Shown: piece by piece, positions 1 through 9,717 of the stretch | Numbering within the stretch: the first letter of the stretch is position 1 | Layout: each line of letters starts with the position of its first letter | Origin: Burkholderia cenocepacia | GTDB taxonomy: Bacteria > Pseudomonadota > Gammaproteobacteria > Burkholderiales > Burkholderiaceae | Assembly (NCBI RefSeq): GCF_900446215.1 | Contig: NZ_UAQZ01000016.1 | Coordinates: forward strand, 1-64,000 | Length of the DNA stretch: 64,000 bases | Reading direction: 5' to 3' | The notes under the pieces: model-generated | The model's database searches: none | The model's input: the letters and a program-made list of their open reading frames with translations, nothing else | What the model was told of the DNA's origin: nothing | Position numbers and translations under genes: made by a program

Positions 1-364
1 TGCCTCTGACGTATGGATTCAGCGCCAGTAGCAGTTCATACCTGCGGCTATCTCCGGCATCAACAGTCCACCAGCGCAGGCACCGGCTGGCGGCCACGAA
101 GCAACCTACCCTATCGGCCGGCACGCGTGGAAACGCAGGGTCGCGCTCCTATAAATGGGGACATATCATGACAGCCCCATGCAGCCTTTGCGACAGAGCT
201 CGGCAGCATTGCGTCCGCCCTTGAGGGTCCGCACGCCGGCAGGAATTTGGCCGCGCAACCGATCGTGCCAAGGCCTCGCAGCCCCAAGCCGTTTCTTTGC
301 GACAGCAACGGGGCGCTCCTCGCCATAGAGTCGCCATCGCTTGAACTTCCCGGCATCGCGTCCT

Positions 365-380
365 GTTGTCACGTGACAAC
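365..380. promoter_or_regulatory. parS: parS centromere site, perfect palindrome
   Basis: GTTGTCACGTGACAAC is a perfect 16-bp inverted repeat. From memory it matches the parS consensus of the third replicon of B. cenocepacia, distinct from the sites of chromosomes 1 and 2. ParB, encoded 1.3 kb downstream, is the expected ligand. Confidence 0.85.
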
Positions 381-532
381 TCACCGATGGACACACGGAC
401 AAACCACCTCGGCGAAAACTATCAACTTCGTGCGTTTCCCCGACAATATGCCTCCACGCCGCGAGCGTCGACCAGCAACAACTATTCTTAACTGACCACA
501 AATCCCCTATCCGAGACAGCACCTTGGGATTG

Positions 533-548
533 TTTGTCACGTGACAAC
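533..548. promoter_or_regulatory. parS: parS centromere site, 15/16 match
   Basis: TTTGTCACGTGACAAC differs from the perfect site at 365 only in its first base, so the 14-bp core palindrome TTGTCACGTGACAA is intact. Confidence 0.8.
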
Positions 549-682
549 TCATCTTCCCAGGTAGACGTCCGCGATTTAGCGCCCGTGTATCGATAATTAG
601 AGTGAAGCGATTACCCCGCGCTCCAGGTCGCAATCGAAAACTTTCGCTCGACGTAGCACTCGGAGAAATCGATATCCGGCGA

Positions 683-698
683 CTTGTCACGTGACAAC
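683..698. promoter_or_regulatory. parS: parS centromere site, 15/16 match
   Basis: CTTGTCACGTGACAAC keeps the 14-bp core palindrome and differs only in the first base. Spacing between sites is about 150-170 bp, consistent with a ParB-nucleating cluster. Confidence 0.8.
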
Positions 699-918
699 CG
701 GCTCTTCCTCGTTACCGGGGTCTCAGCGCCCCGGATTTGTATCGAATTTCGTCTCAGACTGAAGCACGACGAGACATCAACTCTCTGAGAAAAGGTTTCG
801 CGATCGTTGCCGAAGACGGCGAACTGGCTCGTGCTTGTCGTTCGATTTTACAAACATGAGCGACTGACTTGTTTTCTTGGATCAATAAGTACGAGTAACG
901 CCTTAGCCATTCGGCCCA

Positions 919-934
919 CTTGTCACGTAACGAC
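919..934. promoter_or_regulatory. Degenerate parS-like site near the parA promoter
   Basis: CTTGTCACGTAACGAC matches the consensus at 13 of 16 positions: the left half is intact and the right half decayed. It lies about 95 bp before the parA start, where a ParA- or ParB-responsive operator would be expected. It could be a weak ParB site used for autoregulation, or a sequence error in a real site. Confidence 0.4.
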
Positions 935-1028
935 CACAACGATCAACAAAATATCCTCTGCTTCGAACGCTTTTCTGGACATTCCGTTAATAACTGCATA
1001 TATTACGAAAAATCCGTGGAGGAATTTA

Positions 1029-1719
1029 ATGGCTTTCAAGATCGCCGTCAGTAATCAAAAAGGTGGGACTGGAAAGACACCATCTCCGTCAACATCGCGG
1101 CTGCCTTCGAGCCGGCGGTAACAAGGTCGCGTTGATCGATGCCGACCCTCAAGGCACTTCCGTCCGTTGGGTCACGAGCGGCGAGAACACGCTGCCGATG
1201 ACGGTCCTTTCGCTGGCTCCCGCGGGCCGCGGTATCGGCGGTGAGATCAAGAAGCAGGACGCGAACTTCGACGTGATCGTCGTCGACTGCCCCGGCAACC
1301 TGGAAGATCCGCGTATTGCATCCGTCCTCGAAGTAGCCGACTTCTGCTAGTGCCGCTTTCGCCTTCGCCGGCCGACTTGTACAGCACGTCGCGATGATCC
1401 GCATGATCGAGTCGATGCGCGCCGTTCGAAATCCTCAACTTTCTTCGCATTGATGCTGAATAGCGTCAATGGAAAAACTAAAATGCGTGAAGAAATTTTA
1501 AAAATTCTAAGGGCTGAAGAAATAGGGGAGCATCTGCTCGACAGCCAGATCGCGCAACGCGAGGTCTATCGTCAGACGTTCGCGCTCGGCACCACGATCC
1601 ATCACCACAATCGATACCCTGAAGGGCCTGAAGGAGCCCGCGCGGAAATCGAAAGGCTGGTCACGGAAATGGCCCAATACATCGCGTCGACGCGCGCTAC
1701 CGGAGCCGCCCATGGCTAA
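1029..1719 (+). pseudogene. parA: ParA partition ATPase, frameshifted in this sequence
   Basis: ParA/MinD-type Walker ATPases move replicon copies apart with ParB bound at parS. The start ATG follows GTGGAGG with good spacing. The deviant Walker A motif (KGGTGKT) is read in the first frame. The protein then continues in another frame with NKVALIDADPQGTS (Walker A' region) and DVIVVDCPGN (Walker B), and in a third with the C-terminal helix-rich tail ending at 1719. At least three to four small indels are needed to join the frames (about 1077, 1110, 1346, 1390-1440); several fall in repeated bases. The stop overlaps the parB start by 8 nt, as in intact parAB operons. The indels are probably sequencing errors, because the same density occurs in parB and repA and nowhere else in the window. 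Confidence 0.8.
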
Positions 1720-2741
1720 GGACACCTCGAAAGACAAGAAACCGACCGGCAACCTGCATCTCGCGGCCGGCCTGTTGCGCGGACTCGCGCAGGAAAATGC
1801 GGCGCTCGAAACGCGGCTGCCCGAGCCGACGGCCGCACCGGCTGCGGTCGTCGAAGCGACGCCCGCCAGTGCTCCGGCCGCCGCCACGCCCGCCGGTACG
1901 GCCGATCTTGGCGCGCCGCAGAAGGTGCTGGTCAAGGACTGCATCCCGAACCCGTTCAATCCGCGTGTGTTCTACTCGGAATCGAGCCTGCACGAGCTCG
2001 CACTGACGTTGAAACGGGAAGGGCAGATCGAGCCGATCAAGGTCACGCGACTCCCCGAGTTTCCCGGCAAGCTCGTCGTGATCGACGGGCAACGCCGGCT
2101 GCGTGCGACGAGCATCAACGGCGACGAGACGATCAATGCGACGTTCCGCACGGATCACACGCCCGAGCAGCTCTATACGATCGCGTATCGCGCGAACCAC
2201 GACCACGAACGCCAGACGATCTTCGACGATGCGGTGCGTGGAAACGTCTCTCGACGAGAAGGTCTTTTCCGACCAGAACACCTGGCGGAAAAAAATCGGC
2301 AAGGACAAGGCCTCGATCAGCAAGACGCTGTCGCTCAACGCGCTGCCGAACACGCTGCTGGAGCGGATGGCCAGTGCGAACGACGTCGTCGGTCTGCAGG
2401 CGGCGTACTTCCTCAAACTGATCTATGAACGCCTGGGCGAGCCGACGGCCGACCGGCTGCTGACGGCCGTGATCGACCGGAAAAAATCCGTCCGCGATCT
2501 CGAGAATTTCCTGCGTGCGCAGAGCGACGGCACCAAGAAGGCCGGACGCACGCGCTACAGCGTTCGTCACGACTTCGCGCTCGAATCGCGCGCGATCGGC
2601 CAGTTGAAGACGTATCCGGACGGGCGTCTGGATCTGCAACTCAAGGGCGTCGACGCATCCCACCAGGAAGCGCTTGCCGACAAGCTCAAGACCGTCATCG
2701 ACGCGTACGTGGCGGATCTGGCGACGGCCACGTCAAAGTAA
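1712..2741 (+). pseudogene. parB: ParB partition protein, frameshifted in this sequence
   Basis: DNA-binding CTPase that loads on parS. The first frame gives an Ala/Pro-rich N-terminus and the ParB N-domain (IPNPFNPRVFY, SLHELALTLKREGQIEPIKV, VVIDGQRRLRA: the arginine-rich box that binds CTP). Around 2240-2252 the reading moves to another frame, which holds the helix-turn-helix (KIGKDKASISKTLSLNALP) and the C-terminal dimerisation part ending in a stop at 2741. Joined, the protein would be about 343 residues, normal for ParB. Near the shift the expected DAVRWKRLLDEK becomes unreadable because one or two bases are missing. Domain order and overlap with parA make the identity secure. Whether the break is real needs read-level data. 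Confidence 0.85.
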
Positions 2742-2836
2742 CGCGCCACCGACGAAAGGCCTCGTCTTCGCACTGCGCCGCGAACCCGGACCGCAACACG
2801 GTTCGGCGCACGGCGCGCACGACGGCGAGGCCGCGT

Positions 2837-4150
2837 TCAGTTGCCTGCGAGGCTGCTTTTCAGCAGGAATTCCAGCAGTCGTCCGAGGTCGGCTCGCCCA
2901 GGTATCGAGCGCCAGCCATCGGAAGAAGCTCGTCTGCGCGAGCTTGCTCGCCTTCTTCTTCGCGACAGCGTCAGGTCCTTCGACCCCGCCACCGTCTCGT
3001 TGTAGCGCTCGATCAGCTTGGTCTGGTCGTCGATCTCCCAGCTCGCGGAAATACGCGCCGGCTTCCTCGACCTTCGCCGCCAGATACTTGTCGCGGATCT
3101 GCTCCTGCCTTGCTCTGCGCGGATTCCTTCGCCGGTGCGGCCGTTTCGGTGCCCTGACCGTCGGCCAGCGTGTAGCCGTGCGTCAGCGCCTTGCGGAAAT
3201 ACGCGGCGACGTTGTCGACCGGCGTCGCATTCTTCTTCGTAGTCCGATTGAGCGTATAGGCAATCGCCGCCTTGATGCGCTGCACGCCGTATTGCGTGAT
3301 CAACCGGCGCGCTTCCGAGCGCGGAATGCCGAACTTCGCGACTTCCTCGACCAGCGCTTCGTTCTTGACGTCGCCGTCCTCGACCGTATCGGTGCTCTGC
3401 TTGCGCGTCACCTTGAACTGCACGGCTTCCACGCTGCGGCCGGATTTGTGTTCGATCAGCTCGAGCGTGTGGTCGATACTTCGTTCACCTCCTGGATGCA
3501 CGGCACCAGCACCTTGCTCTTGAACAGCTTGTATTCCTTGTACGACTGCGACGCCTTGTCCTGGCCGAGGATGAGGTCACGGAATTTCGGCAACGGAATC
3601 TTCGCGGTGATGCCGATTCCTTCGTAGCGCACCGTGTTTTCCCACAGCGCGAGCGAATGCGATCGCCGGAACTCGCGAGCGATCCGCATATCGATCAGCG
3701 CGTAGATTTCGGGATTGAGCAGTTCGCTGCGAATCTGGTCGGAGAAGCTGTACTTCAGCACCGATTGTTCGAGCTCCGCGCCGGCGAGCAGGCCCGACGC
3801 CTTCCAGACCGTCGAACGGTCCGCGGCCAGGTAGTCCCAGTTGACGACGGTACTGATCAACGAGTTGACCGTGTCCTTCACGTACTTCGTGTTGTTGCTG
3901 TTCAACCCGCTCTCGTGCGACAGCGACGCGATCGAGATCGAGAAGCTCGTCCGGCGGGTTCGAACGCCTCCTGCCGAAGCGCGTTCTTGATCAGCGAGCT
4001 GAACATCTTGCGCTGCTGCAGACCGATCTTTCCGGACTTCGGTGCGATATGAATCGCCTGGACCGCCTTGCGCAACAGGTCGGGAGGCTCGGGTGTCTGA
4101 AACAGCGAAACCTGTTTGTCTGAGCCTTTGCTTGCCGGCTTGCGCGGCAT
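2837..4150 (-). pseudogene. repA: Plasmid-type replication initiator RepA, frameshifted in this sequence
   Basis: Rep-type initiators bind iterons and open the origin. The start ATG at 4150 gives MPRKPASKGSDKQVSLFQTP and a helical segment to about 3960. The frame then changes to a piece with the core winged-helix region (NSLISTVVNWDYLAADR, YALIDMRIAREFRRSHSLALWE), changes again near 3485 to the second winged helix and C-terminal part (FGIPRSEARRLITQYGVQRI, VDNVAAYFRKALTHGY), and needs further shifts near 3105, 3035 and 2905 before a plausible end LLEFLLKSSLAGN. Total about 435 residues when joined. It is convergent with parB and its 5' side faces the iteron array, the usual rep-iteron layout. 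At least five indels in 1.3 kb point to poor sequence rather than decay, since the replicon still exists. The family is inferred from motif appearance. Confidence 0.75.
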
Positions 4151-4300
4151 CGTGGTGTCCGGGTAAGGTTGCCTTATTGAGAGCGGACTTTATACCTTTT
4201 CGCGCGGCGGAGCAACGTCCGTGCTCCAGCATCACTTTCACTATCTGCGCTAACCATCAGATATGAAAGGAAAAATTCTGGTTCATCGATTTGTGCGAGG

Positions 4301-5107
4301 CCCCATATCCGTCTACCTTTTGCCAAAAAGGCCTCCCAAAAGCCGCTACCTTTCCTGGGCGACCACGCAAACCCGGCACAAGATTTGCCACCACGAAGGT
4401 ACCCATCCATGGGGGCAAACGCGCGGAATCGGGATGGTCGGGAGGATTCGTGGTGCCCTTGCAGCACAACCGCCGTTTTCTCCCATAACCTGCTACCTTC
4501 GTCGATTCCCATAGGAGGGTACCTGTCAGCACCGTCAAACGTATTGCTTGCCGTCCCGAGCGTAGAAATCGTGCCCATAAACGGCAACCATTCGCTTTCC
4601 CCATAAAAGGTAACCTGTCGATGACACCGGTCCTGTCTATGGGAAAGCGCTACGGGGTGCGCGAGGGAAAGGACAACGAATCGATTCAGTCCGGCTCCCA
4701 TAACCGGCTACCTTCTTGATTCCCCATAACCGGCTACCCAAAGAAAATCACTGTGCACGCAACGAACTTCCGATCGAGAAAAGTCGCCCATAAAAGGCTA
4801 CCTTCATGCGTTCCCATAGACGACTACCTAACGCAATTTCCGGCCGATTTCCCATAACCGGATACGTTCGCCCCATATCCACAACCCTGATTCCCCACAG
4901 CGTGGTACCCCAAACCCCAAATCCACAGACCTGAAACCCCAAACCCGTCCACCTGTGCTCCCATAAATGGGTACCGAATACCGCTCAAAGCCTTGCCAGA
5001 TAAGGCTGTGAGCCGTCTAAAAGTAGTTAAAGAAGTAAACGTGGTTTTACCAAAGATGTAAACACACGTGTGCTTGCACAGAAAGACGAACCCCATAAAC
5101 CGCTACC
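4301..5107. repeat. Iteron array of the replicon origin (CCCATAAnnGGCTACC)
   Basis: At least twelve direct copies of a 16-bp unit lie upstream of repA. Examples start at 4482, 4508, 4574, 4600, 4697, 4723, 4787, 4813, 4851, 4960 and 5092, with weaker ones at 4302, 4335 and 4872. The consensus is CCCATAAnnGGCTACC, where the CCCATAA and the TACC ends are best kept. Many pairs are exactly 26 bp apart (4482/4508, 4574/4600, 4697/4723, 4787/4813), which would place two Rep molecules at a fixed helical phase. Direct repeats next to a Rep gene are the hallmark of iteron-controlled origins. Confidence 0.8.
5006..5070. other. AT-rich stretch beside the iterons, possible unwinding element
   Basis: This short segment (TCTAAAAGTAGTTAAAGAAG and following) is clearly poorer in GC than its surroundings and sits between the last two strong iterons at 4960 and 5092. 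Iteron origins usually have an AT-rich opening region next to the Rep sites. Assignment is positional only. Confidence 0.4.
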
Positions 5108-6591
5108 AATGGGAGTCGTCTGTGGGAGACGAAGCCCCGGACCCCTCGATTCATGCCGACTCCGCCCTGTCTGCCGCACCGGTTTTCTGATGGCTCCAAG
5201 CCTGACAAGGCATCCCGAAGAGGTGAGTGCCCACTCACACATACCGAAACGTAGAAACTTATGGGAGGAAATCCCCGGATTCGGCGTAGAGGTTCCCGTT
5301 TATGGGACGGAAAAACGTGCCTCGTGGCTCCAGCGACACCTGTGATTGACCAGCGGAACGGATCCGGTCGGTTTCCTCCACAGCAGTTCGAAATCATCCC
5401 GGGCTGCCGGCGAGTGGTTTTTTGTACTCGCGCCGCTTCGTCTGTGGACAAGTTTTTGCCGATCGCCGGTGACGCTGCTCGCCAAATTTAGCCTGTGGAC
5501 TGTGCAAGCAGGTTATCCGCGCCGGGCTGTTTTCCATCCCCACGTCCCGTCCGTTTTTCTACCTTTGGAGCCACGATCGAGAGTCGTCATGCCTGTGCCC
5601 GTCACTGGCAACGAGAAATTCGTACAACGGCCCGAAAGCAACCTCACGCCGAAAGGCCACCGCACAGAGGGCCGGACCGCCGCGCCGATCTTGACGGCAT
5701 TCAGGCATTCATCGACATCGCTACGAGGCAACGTGAAGATGTCGCCGGATCCGACGCTCACCGCACCCGATTCTGCCGATGCTCCCGAACATCCCTCACC
5801 TTTTCAAAAACGCCGAATCCCGTAAAGGCTCACCGATCAGGTGGAGCACAGGTATAAGCAAGCTGTGCAGGTAGCAGCTTCGTTCAGATAGGGAACCGTC
5901 GATGGGAGCAAACAACAACGGGTGGCGTCCATGTGTGATGGCTGGTGCGTCGGCAAGTATCGTCACGGGGACGAGCATGTGACCACGGTGATGTGCGCAT
6001 CCATCAGACGAGCGTTGCTCCTCATGCCGGGTTCAGCACATCCGTGAGACCGACCAGGCCGGCGTTTTCACCGCTCGCACGGCACTCACCTTTTTCGTCA
6101 GACCTGCCGGTCGTCCACGGGTAACCTTCGGCATCACAGTGTCGCGAAACCTGCCGAATCAATGACCGAACACCGCAACGGCGCAACGTAACCGTCTCGA
6201 TCGCCGAAGAACCGAATCGTGGTCGTTTATGGGAGGAACCGTCGCTCGAGCTACATCGAACGACGACGTAACGCACGGACCGACTGTTGCTGCGGTGATC
6301 GTGCGAGCGCGACGATCATCACGTCGCGCATGAGCGTATCGATATCACCACCCATGAAACAGCCATCGACGCCGCGCGTCGTGTCCGGTACGACTGCGCC
6401 CGTCATCGAACGCACGAGCCACGTCGTCTCCCATACGTGTATCCCCAATGCCGTTGCACGATGGCGCCATATTTTTTGCGACACGGTTATGATGCACAGG
6501 TCCTGATCGCGACATGACGACCGGTCAGGGCAGGGGCGGTATCTCGATGGTTTTTCAAACCGTGATGGTCATCAAAAAAGAGAGTTCAGCG
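5108..6591. other. Gene-poor part of the origin region
   Basis: No reading frame here has codon usage or motifs I can support. Three iteron-like words occur in inverted orientation (TTATGGG at about 5260, 5299 and 6227). TGTGGACAAG near 5443 and GGTTATCCGCG near 5511 resemble weak DnaA boxes, but there is no exact TTATCCACA. Overlapping frames between 5346 and 5860 may hide a decayed or frameshifted small gene, because this part may share the error density of the first 4 kb. I cannot assign a product. Confidence 0.5.
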
Positions 6592-6915
6592 ATGCGAATC
6601 CAGATCAGAAAACTCACGCTGGCTGCTACGGCAGCCGCTTTCCTGTTCGGCTCGGCCGTTCCGGCGTTCGCGCAGACCGACGCCGCCAGCGCACCGGCTG
6701 CGGCGGCTGCACAGGACGCAAAGGCCGCGAAGAGCGAAGCGCGCAAGGCGGCCCGGGCCAAACGCAAAGCCGAACGCAAGGCCGCGCGTGCGAAGAACAC
6801 CGCCGAGCTGAAGAAACTCGAAGACGCCGGTTACAAGCCGGCGGCCAATGATCCGAACTATCCGCAGAACCTGCAGAACGCGGAGAAGAAGGCCGGCGCC
6901 GCAGCAAGCCAGTAA
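6592..6915 (+). CDS. Small exported Lys/Ala-rich protein
   Basis: About 107 residues. The start at 6592 is chosen over upstream in-frame ATGs because it begins a clean signal peptide (MRIQIRKLTL, a hydrophobic core, then AFA-QT as cleavage site). The mature part is an Ala/Lys/Arg-rich helix (about residues 35-70) followed by ELKKLEDAGYKPAANDPNYP. The LEDAGYKP...YP signature resembles the DUF4148-like protein encoded at 21744-22055 in this same window, where the motif reads [16 protein letters not shown]. Members of this group are common periplasmic proteins in Burkholderia with no established role. The high basic charge would permit contact with cell envelope polyanions, but that is speculation. 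Confidence 0.75.
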   Translation: MRIQIRKLTLAATAAAFLFGSAVPAFAQTDAASAPAAAAAQDAKAAKSEARKAARAKRKAERKAARAKNTAELKKLEDAGYKPAANDPNYPQNLQNAEKKAGAAASQ

Positions 6916-7067
6916 GCGAGGTCCGGCGGCAAGCCACGGTTCGATCCGCGGCTTGCCGTTTGCATTGCGATCAAGCGATGCGCACAGGCGAACACGTTCC
7001 GGACATTTACCTCATTTGATTTGGAATCCTTCATGGTTTGAAGGCGCGTGGCCGGCATGCCGAAGCG

Positions 7068-7973
7068 TCAATCCCGCCCGCCCGACGCAGTCGCGCTTCC
7101 CGTCACCTTCAACCAGTCCTTGAACGCACGTACGGCGTCGTCGTCCGCCCGCGCGGATGCCACATACGTGAAGTAGCGCCACGGCGGCAGCGCCGGTTCG
7201 CTGAACGGCTGCACGAGCCGGCCTTCGGCGATGTCGTCGGCGACGAGCGCGATCGGCCCCATCGCGACGCCGAGCCCGTCGAGCGCGCCTTGCAGCGTCA
7301 GGTAGAAATGCTCGAGCGTGAGCGAGTGTCGCGGGACGAGATTCGGATGCCCGGCCGCTGCGAGCCATTCCGGCCACATGCCCGGATAGGTCGCCGCGTG
7401 CAGCAACGTGAAGCGGGCGAGATCGGCAGGCGTATCCAGCGACCGGCCCTCCAGCAACTTCGGCGCACACACCGGCAGCCGGACTTCGGACAGGAATTCC
7501 TCCGCGACGTACCCGTCGATGGCCTGCGGGCCGCCGCGCACGATCAGGTCGACCTTGTCGCGCAGCTTTTCGATCGGCTCGTTCGACGTCGACAGCCGCA
7601 CCTCGATGGCCGGATGCGCGACCTGGAACGACGACAGCTTCGGGACGAGCCAGCGCAGCGAGAACGTCGCGGGCGCGCTGACGCGCAACACGCGCTGCTG
7701 CGCGTGGCCGAAGTGCTGCGCGGTGGCGAGCGCGATCCGGTCGAACGAGGCGCCGACCTCGGCGAGGTACGCGCGCCCGGCCGCGGTCAGTTCCACGCGC
7801 CGGTTGTGGCGTTCGAACAGCGGTCGCCCGAGCCACGCTTCCAGTTGCTGCACGTGCCGGCTGATCGCGCCGTGCGTCACGCACAGCTCGTCGGCGGCCA
7901 GCGTGAAGCTGCCGAGGCGCGCGGCGGCTTCGAACGCGCGCAGCGAATTCAACGGAGGGAGACGTCGGGCCAT
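7068..7973 (-). CDS. LysR-family regulator, GcvA-like
   Basis: 301 residues. The N-terminal winged helix (MARRLPPLNSLRAFEAAARL, HGAISRHVQQLEAWLGRPLF) is typical of the GcvA/AmpR branch. The substrate-binding part follows from about residue 95 (LRVSAPATFSLRWLVPKL). It is divergent from the adenylosuccinate synthetase gene, with 140 bp between the starts, and a perfect 8-bp inverted repeat lies at 7983-8005 just before its start, a likely operator. LysR regulators often control the divergent neighbour, so control of the purA-type gene is a reasonable guess. The inducer is unknown. Confidence 0.88.
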   Translation of the reverse strand: MARRLPPLNSLRAFEAAARLGSFTLAADELCVTHGAISRHVQQLEAWLGRPLFERHNRRVELTAAGRAYLAEVGASFDRIALATAQHFGHAQQRVLRVSAPATFSLRWLVPKLSSFQVAHPAIEVRLSTSNEPIEKLRDKVDLIVRGGPQAIDGYVAEEFLSEVRLPVCAPKLLEGRSLDTPADLARFTLLHAATYPGMWPEWLAAAGHPNLVPRHSLTLEHFYLTLQGALDGLGVAMGPIALVADDIAEGRLVQPFSEPALPPWRYFTYVASARADDDAVRAFKDWLKVTGSATASGGRD

Positions 7974-7982
7974 GGCATCGTT

Positions 7983-8005
7983 TCGTGTGAGATTTCATCA
8001 CACGA
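7983..8005. promoter_or_regulatory. Inverted repeat, likely LysR operator
   Basis: TCGTGTGA and TCACACGA form a perfect 8-bp inverted repeat with a 7-bp spacer, 10 bp upstream of the LysR start and in the divergent intergenic region. Length and symmetry fit a LysR-type binding box and suggest autoregulation. Confidence 0.5.
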
Positions 8006-8113
8006 TGGTTCAGGTTTAATCGTTTGATCGGGTGATCCGGCTCCGTCAATATGGCATACAAACGGCCCATGCGGCCGAACGAGTGTCTGAATTTCTCACA
8101 TGGAGTACGGAGC

Positions 8114-9412
8114 ATGCCGAACGTGGTGGTCGTGGGCGCCCAATGGGGTGACGAAGGCAAGGGGCGCGTCGTGGACTGGCTGGCGGCACAGGCCGATCTC
8201 GTCGCACGCTACAACGGCGGGCACAACGCGGGCCACACGCTGGTCGTCGGCGGCAACACGTACAAGCTCGCGCTGCTGCCGAGCGGCATCGTGCGCGGCA
8301 AGCGCGGCGTGATCGGCAACGGGGTGGCGCTCGACCCCGAAGCGCTGCTCGCGGAAATCGGGCGGATGGCCGAGCTCGGGTTGTCGGTGACGCCGGACAA
8401 CCTGTCGATCGCGGAGAACGCGACGCTGGTACTGCCGATTCACCGCGCGATCGACGAGGCGCAGGAGCGGTTGCGCCGCGAGCCCATCGGCACCACGCTG
8501 CGCGGCATCGGGCCGGCCTACGAGGACAAGGTCGGCCGTCGCGGGCTGCGTGTCGGCGATCTCGCGGAACCGGGCGGGCTCGCGGCCAAGCTCGACGTGC
8601 TCGTCGACCATCACAATGCATGGTTCCGCGGCCTGGGGCTCGACGCGTACGATCGCGACGCGATGCTGGCGACGCTGGTTGCGCTCGCACCGAAGATCCT
8701 GCCGTTCGTGCGTCCGGTCTGGGCCGACCTCAACGACGCGACCGATCGCGGCGAGCGCATTCTGTTCGAAGGCTCGCAGGCCGTGATGCTGGACATCGAC
8801 TGGGGCACGTACCCGTTCGTGACGTCGTCTGGCACCGTGGCATCGGCCGCGGCGGCCGGCACCGGGCTCGGTGCGGCGAAGCTCGGCCACGTGCTGGGTG
8901 TCACGAAGGCGTATGCGACGCGGGTCGGCGGTGGCCCGTTCCTCACCGAATTGACCGACGCCACCGGCGAAACGCTGCGCGCGCGTGGACAGGAATTCGG
9001 CGTCAACACCGGCCGGCCGCGGCGCTGTGGATGGCTCGATGCCGCGCAACTGCGCCAGGCCGTCAGGATCTCGGGCATCGATTCGTTCGCGCTCACCAAG
9101 CTCGACGTGCTCGACGGCTTCGAGTCGATCGACCTGTGCGTCGGATACGAATTCGACGGCGCGCGCGTCGACCATTTGCCCGCGAGCCTCGATGCGCAGT
9201 CGCGCGCGAAGCCGGTCTACGAACGATTCGAAGGCTGGCAAGGCTCCGTGAAGGGCGTACGCGAGCGTGCGGCGCTGCCGCGCGCGGCGCGAGATTTCAT
9301 CGCGCGCATCGAAACCGTGGCGGGCGCGCCGGTTTCGATGATCACGACCGGCGCGGAGCGCGACGACACGATCGTGTTGCGCAATCCGTTCGATGCAGCG
9401 GGCGCCGCGTAA
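8114..9412 (+). CDS. purA: Adenylosuccinate synthetase
   Basis: Catalyses GTP-dependent joining of IMP and aspartate to adenylosuccinate, the first committed step to AMP, in the cytosol. 432 residues, start chosen at [17 protein letters not shown] because this is the conserved N-terminus. Visible motifs are the GDEGKG phosphate loop with the catalytic Asp, [10 protein letters not shown] with the catalytic His, the IMP-binding region [37 protein letters not shown], and [12 protein letters not shown]. All key residues appear present, so the enzyme should be active. It is monocistronic, with a LysR gene divergent. Housekeeping PurA in Burkholderia is normally on chromosome 1; on a dispensable replicon this is probably an accessory copy, perhaps condition-specific or inhibitor-tolerant (inference). 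Confidence 0.95.
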   Translation: MPNVVVVGAQWGDEGKGRVVDWLAAQADLVARYNGGHNAGHTLVVGGNTYKLALLPSGIVRGKRGVIGNGVALDPEALLAEIGRMAELGLSVTPDNLSIAENATLVLPIHRAIDEAQERLRREPIGTTLRGIGPAYEDKVGRRGLRVGDLAEPGGLAAKLDVLVDHHNAWFRGLGLDAYDRDAMLATLVALAPKILPFVRPVWADLNDATDRGERILFEGSQAVMLDIDWGTYPFVTSSGTVASAAAAGTGLGAAKLGHVLGVTKAYATRVGGGPFLTELTDATGETLRARGQEFGVNTGRPRRCGWLDAAQLRQAVRISGIDSFALTKLDVLDGFESIDLCVGYEFDGARVDHLPASLDAQSRAKPVYERFEGWQGSVKGVRERAALPRAARDFIARIETVAGAPVSMITTGAERDDTIVLRNPFDAAGAA

Positions 9413-9717
9413 CGCGCGAGGCGCGAAGGGCGTCGATCGACGGGCCGGCGGCATGCCGGTCGACGGGTAGTTTTTGCCGGCCCGATGCTGTCGGCCTGTC
9501 GGTACGTTCGATACGTATGTGCGCCCGGCCCGGATCCCGCGCGGCGGGCTGCTCGGCAGCACGATTCGGCATCCGGATCACGCCGCGTACGGCGAACTGG
9601 ACACGTCTGCAACGCTGCTGTACTGTTCCGCACAATTCGCGCCAGACCGGCGTGTGCCGGCGCCGCCGGCACCCTGTCGGCACGGCGGCGCGACGTGACA
9701 ATCCCGGGGACAGGTCG

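Larger units (their letters stand above)
1..1028. other. Partition-site region upstream of parA, no convincing gene
   Basis: No reading frame here has a credible protein; the longer open frames run across the palindromic sites and look fortuitous. The stretch holds one perfect and two near-perfect copies of the 16-bp palindrome GTTGTCACGTGACAAC plus one decayed copy, all ahead of parA. The last 100 bases are AT-richer and end in a good ribosome binding site (GTGGAGG) before parA. This arrangement suits a centromere cluster with the par promoter. The role is inferred from sequence and position. Confidence 0.6.

Noticed and set aside
166-690. Long minus-strand open frame over the parS cluster
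   Set aside because: It runs through two or three palindromic sites, has no family resemblance and no plausible start site; the parS cluster explains the sequence better.
5346-5825. 159-residue open frame in the origin region
   Set aside because: Composition is not protein-like, no motif and no ribosome binding site. I keep only the note that a frameshifted gene might exist here.
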